Shown: piece by piece, positions 49,401-61,400 of the stretch | Position numbering within the stretch: the stretch's first letter is position 1 | How the letters are laid out: the number at the start of each line of letters is the position of its first letter | Assembly: GCF_907165205.1 (NCBI RefSeq) | Contig: NC_058189.1 | Span: 60,633,815 to 60,697,814 of the forward strand | Origin: Coccinella septempunctata | Taxonomy: Eukaryota; Arthropoda; Insecta; Coleoptera; Coccinellidae | Reading direction: 5' to 3' | Length of the DNA: 64,000 nucleotides | The notes under the pieces: model-generated | The model's input: only the letters and a program-made list of their open reading frames with translations | Told to the model about the DNA's origin: nothing | Database searches by the model: none | Position numbers and translations under genes: made by a program

Positions 49401-52400
49401 TACAACCGACCATTTCTCAACCAACTCGGGAATAAAACAAGGCTGCGTGTCAGCGCCTTTACTATTCAATATTTTCGCCATAGCTGTCTCGATAATTGCT
49501 GACATGAGTATGCCTGTAAGAGGTGTTGGAATAAGATTCAGATTTGATGGATACCTGTTTACCCTGAAGCGCCTCAGAGCAAAAACCCGTGCAAAGTTTA
49601 TCACGCAACTTCAATGTGCAGACGACTGCGCACTTATAGCTAGCAGCCCAGAGGATCTACAGATAATGCTGGTCACCTATAAACATATATACGAAGCTTT
49701 AGGCCTTAGACTCAATACTGACAAAACCAAAATCCTGGTTCTCCAGAAAGCCTTCAAACAGATATCAGCCTGGAAAATAAAACTCTAGAACAGGTCGAGC
49801 AGTTCAAATACTTGGGAAGCTTCATAAATACTAGGGCTAACCTGGACGCGGAAATACACAACCGTATCAATTCGGCATCACGGGCATTCTGGAAGCTAAA
49901 GGACAGAGTGTTTCAAAATCACGTCCTCAATCTGAAGACCAAGACAGCTGTTTGCAAAGCAGTGGTCCTCCCAACGCTCCTTTACGGAAGCGACAGCTGG
50001 ACGTCCTACAGGCGACACATTAAACAGCTTGAACAAACGCAACAACGTCATCTGAGACAAATAATTCACATCAGATGGTTCCACAAAGTTTCAAATATAG
50101 AAGTCTTGCGAGTTGTATAACAATTGAGACTCAAGTAACGAGGGCCCGACTCAGATGGAGCGGCCACATTCTGAGGATGCAAGACATAAGACTCCCCAAA
50201 ATAACTCTGTATGGCGAATTCACAGAGGGACCCGGAAACCAGGAGGCCAGTATAAGCGGTTTAAGGATATACTGCATTAATCCATAAAATCAGTTAATGC
50301 CAATCATAACTGGGAACAACTAGCGTTAGCCAGATCACAGTGGAGGTCTTTGGTCCACAGTTATAATGGAGACTCGAGAAGAATACAGCGGCGGCCAGAT
50401 CTGGTTGGTGACTATCAATGCCCGGAGTATGGAAGGATCTGTAGGTCACGGTTGGGTCTCTTCAATCACAGAAGGGCACACAGTCCTCAGTAGCTCTAAG
50501 GCCCAGTTTCACAATATATGGTTAAAACAAAGTTATGTATGTAGTGACCAATGGTTAAATCAAAAATTCTGTTTCAGAAAGTGTGGTTTATCGTTTGACT
50601 TAAAGTTAACTTGGGGACTTAACCCCGAAAATTTCAAGAGTTTACTAAGAGTTACCTGGACATAGAATTTTCGTGGCGTATGCTTTTCTGCATAGATAAC
50701 ATATTTTGAGTTCTGTCAGAGACAATTCAGCATTTCTTCGAGATTACTGGTTAGGAAGCGTTTTACATGTATTGGATGTTTATTAGTTATTATTTACGAA
50801 CATCGTGGACGATTATGATGTGAATACTCATAGTAGTGATGAGGAAACAGTGAGGCCCAGAAGATTTGGAGGTAGGAGGAATTATTTTGAGGAATATGTC
50901 GACCTGGATTTCTTCTGTTTGGAAGCGAAGAATCGCAGCTCCTTCAATCAGACTATTAAAAGTATAGATGCAAGCAATGATTAAGTCCACAGTTTTTTTA
51001 CATAATATAGCTTGTAATGAAAATGAGGGACAACCTCCTTCAAGAAGAGAAGAAGAAGCAATGAATTTATATCAAAATGTTGCTGTGCCCCTTATGGGGG
51101 ATCAAAAATTATTGTCAAATAATAGAACTAGAAGAACTAGACTGAATCTTATGAATAGTTATTATGCAAATATGTTGAATTAGAGTGGTGAATTTTTGAA
51201 ATAGATTAAAGCATCTCAATTCAAACTCAAATAATCAATAAAAATAGGCTTTTGAAGAATTGTTTAGGAAAACACCTAGATAGATATAAATTATTTAAGG
51301 AACTTTAAGTTATAAATGCAAAACTCAATTTTGTTTGAATTTTTCAATAAAGTAATAATTTCTATTGGTCCAGCACAGTTGCACTGTTTTTTCTTATTTC
51401 GCACAAGAAAAAACGAACGCTTCAGCTTCACTTAAATCAAAATCCAAACGAAAAATAACCTTTAGTCAATTATGAAACTCATATCGGCACAGAACATCAA
51501 TCATTCGTACGGTGCTCATACGTTTTATTCCTTTTCTGTCATACTCATAACAATTTTTATATTCTTAAGTTCTTGTTTCACAGAAATACGAAATGTCAGT
51601 AATAAATAACCCAAAAGTAGATCTATCGTACACGAGAAACATTACCAACCCTCAGAAAAAAAATTTAACCAATGGTCAAAAAATCATCACTCATTTTTTT
51701 GTTGTGAAACGAGCATGTTTTTAAACCTTGGGTTAACTCAAAGGTAGTGGTTAATAAACCACCACTGGTTACCAATGGTTGTGGTTAATAAACCACCACT
51801 GGTTACCAATGGTTGTGAAACTGGACCTAAGAGATTATAAGTTTGATGGCACCGATAGTTTTGTTTTTGAGTCTTTCTGTATATTTATTCTCGGTAACGG
51901 GACACAGCAATGAATGAATGAATTCCGACTCACCATATTCGACGGCAAACTGGAATCCCTGAACGAAGTCGACTGATTCAGATTGTTGTCTTTGTGCATC
52001 CTGGAAATCGGACCGTATTTGTTGATCGACGGCGAATCGTACGGCACGTAGTCGTCGTCTGGCGTCAGAATGGAATCCGATCTGACAAACGTCGGCCCGG
52101 TGTTGATGTGGGGCGGCAGAAAGCTATAGGGCGACGACGGGCTATCCATATCGATTTGGGACTCTTGACGTGCCAGTGTAGTAGCGTCGTTAGAGATCGC
52201 AGTTGCCGCGTTCTTTCCAACGACTTTCTCAAGCAGAGAAATTACTTCTTGCTTCCGCTGATATAATTCGGCGAGACTCTTTCCCTGGCCCCGAGGTAAC
52301 TTCGGTTGGATCGGTAGGTTTTGGTTCTTCGACTGTGAAAAATAATTTATTGATTTTTATTCGACATCGATTATGGCGACTTATCAGTTATCACAAACAA

Positions 52401-55400
52401 TGTATATACAGTGGGAGTGGTTAGGTTATGTTAGGTTAGGTTAGGAATATGATAATAGGTTTTGGAATAAATTCAATAAATCCAACAAATATTTTTCTGT
52501 AAATACATATACTCAGACCGACAAGAATTGCACTCTTTTTGATGAAACAGGCTTTCGAAATTGCTCGCAATAGATTTAGCGTGTTAAAAAACCTATATTT
52601 GCTTACCAAACTTTCGTATATCTAACACTGTTCACGAAAGAATCAAATTTTTAATTTTTCCGTTACTTTCGAGTTGGGTGGTATATAGCACAAAAATTAT
52701 AGTAGATTTAAACGTGATACATACTCTAAACCTTTCTAGTGATAAATCTCGACATTTCATCCACCCCGGTGCAACAGTTTGATCTTGAAGAAGTTTTAAC
52801 TTTTTGGGAATTTTTCGAAAGTCAACTTTCGAGTCGTTTTTCTTCCAGGAAAATTATCGCAGATCTGAATGTAATACATATTTTAAAAGAGCAATTCTTC
52901 TGGTAATAAATCTGAGAGGTTCACCCATCTCGGCGCAACCGTTCGTTCTTGAGGAAGTTTCAACTGAACCCAACTTTATGGGAATTTTTCGAAGGTCAGA
53001 TTTCGAGTAGTTTTTCTTCCAGGATAATTATAGTACATCTAAATGTGATACATATTCTAAAAGAGAAATTCTTCTAGTAATAAATCTGAGAAGTTCACCC
53101 ATCTCGGCGCAACCGTTCGGTCTTGAGGAAGTTTTAACTGATCCTAACTTTTTGGGAATTTTTCGAAGGCCAGCTTTCGAGTAGTTTTTCTGCCAGGAAA
53201 ATCATCGTAGATCTAAATGTGATACATATTCTGGAAGAGCAATTCTTCTAGTAATAAATCTGACAAGTTCACAAACTTCGGTGCAACCGTTCGATCTTGA
53301 GAAAGTTTTAACTGAACCCAACTTTTCGGGAATTTTTCGAAGGTCAGCTTTCGCGTAGCGTATCTTCCAGATAATCATCGTAGATCTAAACGTGATACAT
53401 ATTCGGAAAGAGTCACTCTTCTAGTAATAAATCTGATAATTTCATCCATTTCGGCACCAACGTTAGGTCTTGACGAATTGTCAAGTGAAATTTGCAATTA
53501 TTGAAAAATGCCATTTCCAAGATGAAAATCTAAAAGAAGGGAGATAGGCTTCCGAAATTGCTCGCAATAGATTCAGCGTGTTCGAAAAACCTATATTTTC
53601 AAACTTCAAATATCCGGCCCTGTTTAGGAGAAAATAATTTTGTCTTTCGAATTTTCGAGTTGACTCCGAAGAGCTCTCTGGAGTGCAATTCTCTATTAAA
53701 GCATCAACTGTTTGGATTCCTAGAATCTTCAAAACAAATTCTATGCACTCCATATCCTAAGACAGAAATAGAACATCCTGATCTTCAGACAGACCCAAAA
53801 AATCAAGATTTTGGAAATCGAGCTTTTTTTGCTAGGGTGGAAGCCTGATTATATAATAACCAGAAATCCCAATTGGATCAGAGGAATATAACAGGAGATA
53901 TCGCAGATTGAAAATTGCAATTTTTGAAAAAATGCCATTTCCAAGATGAAAATCTGAACTGGGAGAAATAGGCTTTAGAAATTGCTCGCAATAGATTCAG
54001 CGTGTCCGAATACCAATATTTGCTCACCAAACTTTCGGATATCTAACACTGTTTACCAGAAAATCTTTTTTTTTTAATTTTTCCATTTTTCAACTTTCGA
54101 GTTAGGTAGTCTCTAGCAGAAAAATCACAGTGGATTCAAACTCGATACATACTTTAAAAGGGCAACCTTCCTAGTGATAATTCTTGACATTTCATATACC
54201 TCGGCCCAACCCTTCGATCTTGAGGAAGTTTTAACTGAACCCAACATCGAGTCGCATATCTTCCAGGAAAATTATCGTAGATTTAAATGCGATACATATT
54301 GGCCTATAACTCGAAAACAAAAGAAGATAGTTGAATGCAGTTGACGGCATTATTAATTTCTCAAAAAAAGACGACTGAATCTTACGTTCATTTTCCTCTA
54401 TCTCGTTGTGTTAAAAAATTTTAGTTCTTGAATCACCAATTTTGCCCACGCTGTACCTCTATACCGAATATTTGATTAAAGTGCAAAAAAGTAAATTTTC
54501 TCTCGAATATCCACTCAAATTTCTGAGCAGTATGTTTCATTGAGCTGAATCAGATTCTACAATTGCCTCGTTCCAGAATCGCATCTTTTCCATCTGTTAC
54601 GTCAATACCGTCCAATCAGAGCGTAGATCTACGTCTATCTACGAATCAGAGCAAATTCTGCTCGCTCTCTTTCCTCCGAGATGTAATTCTGGAACTCTAC
54701 TATTTTCGAATTAGTTGATGTTGTACATCTCTTTAACGTCAATGAAGAAAGGTTCACATGTGTAACTTAATATAGGTACCATTTAAGAATAATAAAAAAA
54801 AAAAATTAGGATTGCCATTTAAAAAATTATCGATGACGCTGTATGAAATTATCTCACATCAAAAAGAGCACAAGTTAAAATATTAATCGACATGTCAGAG
54901 CATATTCACAACAAAAACTTGTCTTTAATTTACCGAATTTATACTATTTATCTAGAGACTCGTACTATACTGTTCAGCTAAGCCAACTTGCTCTTGAGCT
55001 GAGCATTCGTAACTTTCCTCATAAGCAGGAAAAATATTCACTTCTTTGTACTCACAATGTCCCAATTGATGGATCTGGTAGTCTCCGCTGGCATATTAGG
55101 ACGATTCAAATCGGCGAATTCCGGAGATGGAAAATAGTTCTGGCCATTGTTCGAAGAAACCATCACGTTCTGTTGGTTATTACCGTACATTTCGTGCGGT
55201 GAAAAATGACCAATACTGTTAGCGTACATTTGCTGGGGCGTAGAGTGATGCTGATTCGATCTCAGGTAATTGGCGCTGTAAGGAGGAACGTCATAACCTA
55301 AAAATCAAAATATTAGCTTCGCTTCACATCGAATCATGGGATAACGTCAACTCACTCATCCCTTGAACCATTCCCGGCACCATGGAAGGCATGGATACAG

Positions 55401-58400
55401 GACTGGGCGCCGCGGTATTCGGTACAGGCGTGTAATAGTCTTCAGGCTGGTTATAGTTCTTGTCGGATGGGCTCTGGCTGTCTATCCTGTGTTCCTTGTT
55501 CCTAATCATAGATTTCCGATTTTTCGCCCTGTACTTCTCCAGCTCCTCATTCGAATGGGCAAAGGTACAGTTCGTACTCCTTGGACAGCTGCCCCTAAGA
55601 GTCAGATCACGACACATACTGATCTTATATTTAGCGTGTTGGGAATGGGTGGTGTCCTGAAGTTTACGGTTTCCGTATTGATGGATGAAATCCACAAGAC
55701 CTGCAACCACTTGTTGTACCGCTTCTAGGGCCTCGCTGAATTCCTTCCAAGACGGTGTAGCAGATTCTTGTGGGAAATGAATGGTATAAACATTTTTTCG
55801 AAAAAAAAAAAACTACAGCAAAAGTGGAAACAAGGCCACCAGAGAGCAGATTACTTTCTTTGAATTCATGAATAAGGGAATTAACAGTTCCGTGTTGAAT
55901 TATACGAGGATATATTGAAAAATTCTTAGCCTACTGTAGAACCAAACAAAATTTCAATGTCAAAATATTTTATTACTCAACATATTCTCCTCTTAATTGG
56001 ATACATTCATTTCAGCGAAACAGCAACGTTTCTAGACCTTTCAAAAAAATTTTTTCTTCTTGCTCTGCCAACCACACCTCCACAGCTTTTATCACCTCCT
56101 TGTTGGAAGAAAATTTACGACCTTTTAAACTTTTTTTTCAGTTGAGGGAAGAGACGATAGTCGGATGGAGCCAAATCTGGCGAATAAGGGGGGTGTTCCA
56201 GTAATTAAAACTCTAAATAACGAATTTTTTGCATGGCAACATGAGATTTGTGTGCAGGAGCGTTGTCCTGCAAAAACAAAACAACTTTGGATAGCTTTCC
56301 GCATCTTTTCTCTTTAATTTTTTTCCGTAGAGTGGTCAGTAATGTCGAATAGTAATCTCCGGTTATTGTTCTACCCTTATCCAAAAAAATCAATCATGAT
56401 TACTCCATGACAATCCCAAAAAACTGAAGTAAGAACTTTTCCAGCAGATTTTGAACACGAAACTTCTTAGGTCTTGGGGCAACAGAATGTCGCCATTCCA
56501 TCGATTGTTGCTTTGTTTCTGCATCGTAGAAATGTACCCAAGTCTTATCCATAGTAACAATTCGGTTGAAGAAGTCTACATCGTTTTCAAGTCGAGCACA
56601 GATCAAACTCGATGCTTCTACCCTTGAACGTTTTTCTTCAATATTCAAACATTTGGATTTTGGATCCGTTTTGCAGCAATTTTTCTCAGGTCCAAATTGA
56701 CGTGAATATATCATCTTCAATGGAAAATTTACCTCTTTTGAAGCTTGCAGTCCAATCTTTTACGATCGCATACGAAAGACAATAATCACCAAGGGTATTA
56801 AGCATATCTTCGTAATTTTGCTTACCTCTTAACCCTTTTAAATACAGGTACTTGATGATGGCTCGATACTCCAATTTTTCGATTTTCACAATTTCGGTGG
56901 AGATCTTCCTTTTAATTTATTGCGTAACTCTGGTGCACTTTTTTTATATCGATTGAAATTTATTCTGGGACGATTCTGCATTTGCTGAAACTTTTTAGGG
57001 TTTTCACTCCCAATCTCTGAAACAAAATCTATTAAAAAATGAAATAAACGATTTGCTCCTGCGTAAATTCCTGCAATAATTTGTCAGGAGCAAATCAACT
57101 AGAAAAAATTCTTGCCTAACAATGAACTGATTTTCGTCTGATGAAGGAGTCTGATATAGACTCTGAAACGTTATAATATAAAATTATAATTTCAACGTTC
57201 TTTATTTTCAGTTCATTGTAAGGCAACAATTTTTTCTAGTTGATTTGCTCCTGACAAATTAGTGCAAGAATTTACGCAGGAGTAAATCGTTTATTTCATT
57301 TTTTAATCGATTTTGTTTCAGAGATTAGGAGTGAAAACCCTAAAAAGTTACTTTTTCGACCTCAAACTTCACACTGACACTTCTAATGAGTTATTGTTCC
57401 TTGCTATGGTAACGCAATATTTTTTTTTAGGAATGAAATGGTCTAAGCTTACTAGATATCAATACATCCTCGTATATTCAAAATGAAAGATTGAATTCTT
57501 TTGTTGATTCTCTTTGGCATAATTTAATGGTCTGAATTTAAAAAAATTACCTGCACTTGGGTCTATTGCAGCCAGAAGTTCCAGGTGGGGCCTCAGAGCC
57601 GACAGCTTTCCCGGATCCCCCGTTCTCTGGAGTGCAATAAGTAGTTCCTGCACGCTTTGAGCGAAGGACTGCGGCGTCTGCAACTTATCGATGATGCTCT
57701 GCATGTGCGACTTATGGGCGGTGTCGCCATACAGCAGAGCGGACCACTGATCCGGGGCTATTCTCAGACCGGCCTCCGTCGCGATTTGTACGATTTGTGC
57801 ATCGTGTTCTCTTCGTAGCGCTTCGTACGTACGGAACTCCTCTTTCAGTTGCATCAGGGATGAATCGCCCTCTCTCTTTGAAACCTGCGAATAGTGACGG
57901 GGTGAAGTTAGACGAGATCGCGTCAAAAGCTATGAGGCGAAATCTTATAAGCTACCATAGTGTCAGCTGCAAAATTTCAAAACGCAGAAAGCCTCTAAAA
58001 AAATTAGGATGTTACTGACTGATTCCGTGAACATTCGAAAACTGTACAAATGAATGGAATTTTCAGGGCAGCTTGATTAATCATATTAGCTTAATATTCA
58101 GAAATACAAAAAAGGTCGCACAAAATAGGTGTAAACTTCAGCAGTCACCTTTTTAATCTTGAATTTGAAGATTATGAAAAAAAATACAGAAAAAACTATC
58201 TTTTATTACTTTAAAAGGGTTAAAATGGTTCCCTGCAGATCAATATTTGCTTATAGTTCGGGAGCCGACGATGCTATATCGGGATTTACTCGAGTGTCGT
58301 GGAGACCTAGTGGATTTTGAAGATTAGATGGTAGAAAGAAAAAAAGGTTCTATGATGTATGCACTTTCAGCGGTGGGGAAAGCGTCTGCAGGGTCTCAAA

Positions 58401-61400
58401 GATGTAAAAAAAAATCGTCAGGTGTACATACTCGAGCGTGTCAGATTAAGATACTGTATATGCTCTACGTGTCTCTGATAATGAATTCATGCATATCTGA
58501 CAGTTTGCGCGGTGGGACTGGCCGTACGGAAGAGTTGACAATGGTAAAAAAAAAATTCCAGCGTGTCAGATTTTTGGAGGATATGTTAATTTTACCCAGA
58601 GGAAGCCACTTTTCAAGGGACTGACAATTTGGACGTGACGCAAGGTCACAGCGGTCCTTTGAAAATGTGAAAAAAAATCGTTACTCGTACATACTCGAGC
58701 GTTTCAGATTTTCATACAGATGGTTAATCTGGGTGTTGTAGACGTGTTGACCCATTAATCTGACACTAATCAGGGGGGGTTTTCTTAATCTGACCCTTTT
58801 TTTCGAATATTTCCCTCCCTGTACCTCTGTATTCATTATGACAGTTGAAGATAATAAAATTCTACACAACTTTTGTGTGAAGCAATTTTACATACTCTTA
58901 ACCGTTCTCGAGTTAGAGGGCAATAAGGGCGAGAAGCTTAGCCACACATGCGAAAGGGCAAGGTCAATGTAGAATCCCAGTCTAATCTACAATTTTCAAA
59001 ATGCCAAGGTATTTCTATTATGACAATTTCGAAATTAGTCGCGAAAATTTTAGTGTTGTCTGTGACTGAACCTTATAATGTACTATTTTCCAACGAGTGA
59101 ATTTTTCCTTCAGCATGTATCACTTAACACCTCGCATTAATCGCCATATATCTCAAGAACGTTTGAACGTAGAAAAAATTGCTTGGGACAAAATTTGAAG
59201 AAAATGTTATGCTCTACAGCTTTTATAATGAATGCGAAAAAGATTTGAAACCCAGGGAAGGAAAAAATTCAAAAAAACTGATTTTTTTGTCCTTTATGGC
59301 CAATTTTTATTGTTTCGGCTTACTAAAACTGTCAGATTATATTTTTTCCGTTATTCTTGAATCATTAACTTCAAAATAAGAAAAAACGCCACCGCGCTCG
59401 AGAATGTACACGTAACGTTTTTTTTTTGCAACTTTGGCGACCTCCCACACATTTTCGACATGCTTAAATTGTCACATTAAGAGAATATATACTTTTCAAC
59501 ATGTAATTAACCACATATATCTTAATCTGACACGCTCGAGTATGTACAATTATCGTTTTTTTTTTACTATTCTTTGTCCTAGACAATTCCCCCTATATAC
59601 AAGTCTTATTATTGGTAGAGGTACTCTACAGGGTCCAAGGTATGTCCCCTTATCTATCTGACACGCTCGAGTAAATCCCGAATTTTCCTCTTCGGCTCCC
59701 CAACTATTACTCTGAGCACTCTCTCTATTACACAGAGTAAATATTTTCTGATTTGGATGCAGAACACACACTTTTTCACATACTTATTGTAAACATTTCC
59801 TGTGTTACCTTAAAGCATGAAGCTCTGTATAAAAGTTGCACAACATGCCCAATACTTGTTTTTGAGGCTTGAGGAAAATGGGGTTCTAGCCTCTGCACAA
59901 CGAACATCACTAGAACTTTCCTCGATAAAGCTGATCCATCTTCCAAAGCTAGCAGTACCAATTTCAAAACTTCTTCTTGCATAGCTGAAATAAAATCACA
60001 TTGTACATTCATACTCAAAAATTATTTTGGACAAATTCAGTACCAAATCAACTTTTGTCATCCATTTCGTAAGGAACCCGAAGAGGTCAAATAACACGGA
60101 AGTTTTGAAAGCAAATTTAACAGACCACCCATAACATTGCAATATTACTACAAAATAGGAACACTGTCGAGCAAACAAAAATTACGAACAGAAAAATGAA
60201 CGAGTTGTAGAGAATATAGACAAAAATTAACATTTGCTTTGAAATATCTAGATTTATGATTTTTTTTCTGATACTTTATCATATATATTTCAATAATGGG
60301 TTTTTGAAAATATGAAACGTTCCAAACCAATCGTTCTTTTATTTCCCCTTATATATTTTTACGTATACGCAAATTATTAACTTCAATTCCTGAGCAGAGT
60401 ATTTCCCTATATTTGATTTGAAAGTTTACTGTAACAACTTGGGAGATTGAGAGAATTTTTGAAAGCTGCCACATTCAATAAACCAAACACACAAATATAA
60501 AAAAGTCGGGAAATTTCGAGCGCTTGTTTCAATTCATAATCAGAGCGGTCATCCATCCAAGTACTGAACTCGCACAGCGATGCTGCAAGGAAAGAGTATT
60601 TTTCTACTACAGTGCGCTTTTACCCTTTTTATGAACTCATCCATTAGTGGATAGCAGCGGAAGAAGAAGAAGAATGCACTCATTTCAAATTCTAAACTTT
60701 CTCACACGGCTGGACAGACTAAAAATATCGAACTTGATAGGTTTGGAACATTTTTCGGTTCAGAATTCGAAAATTACTGAAATACAGGCAGAATGAAAAA
60801 AAATTTCATTTGAATATTTTCATCAAATTGACCGTTAGGAGAAATTCCGTCAATATTCGGCAAGTAATCACGTATGTACTGGTATTTTAAAGTGATTAGT
60901 CATCCTCCAATCGATCTAATCGTCGTAAAATAAGATTCCATCAAACAACAACTTATGACATAGTAGCAAATAAAAATATCTATTGCCAGGGTCAATGTAT
61001 GCAATTATCAATTCACCTTCATCTATGACTAAACACTAAACTCACAATGTGGTTGGGACTCAGGATTTTCCACTGGGTAAATAGTTTTCAGTCCATAAAA
61101 TTGGATAGAAGAAGCGGAAATACCGCTGCATATATTGCGTGAAAAGCGGTAAATTATCATAATTTGAAATAATACAAACTTTGTAACTGCCATAAAATAA
61201 CAAAAATTTCAGAGAATTCTACTGTAACATAGTTCTAGAGTACTAAGGTCTGGTTTATGAAAATTATCTCAATTTGAATTTCACACAGATAAGTATTTCA
61301 TTATTTAAATTCAAAACTAAAACTATATATACTATATTTATCTTTGAATTTTGAAGAGGCATAATATAACGATGAGAAAATCCAATACAGTATTTGTTGC

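Larger units (their letters stand above)
55905..57472 (-). mobile_element. Mariner element, copy 2, with nested MITE (Roquin intron 3)
   Basis: It has the same termini as the element at 18118 (CGAGGATATATTG at the left, CGAGGATGTATTGATATC complement at the right) and TA flanks. Internal deletions and a nested insertion account for its 1568-bp length. It lies 138 bp and 78 bp from the two neighbouring Roquin exons. Confidence 0.9.

Noticed and set aside
52690..53480. Regular direct repeats, considered as a CRISPR-like array
   Set aside because: The whole ~174-bp unit is repeated without unique spacers, in a eukaryotic intron. It is a satellite.
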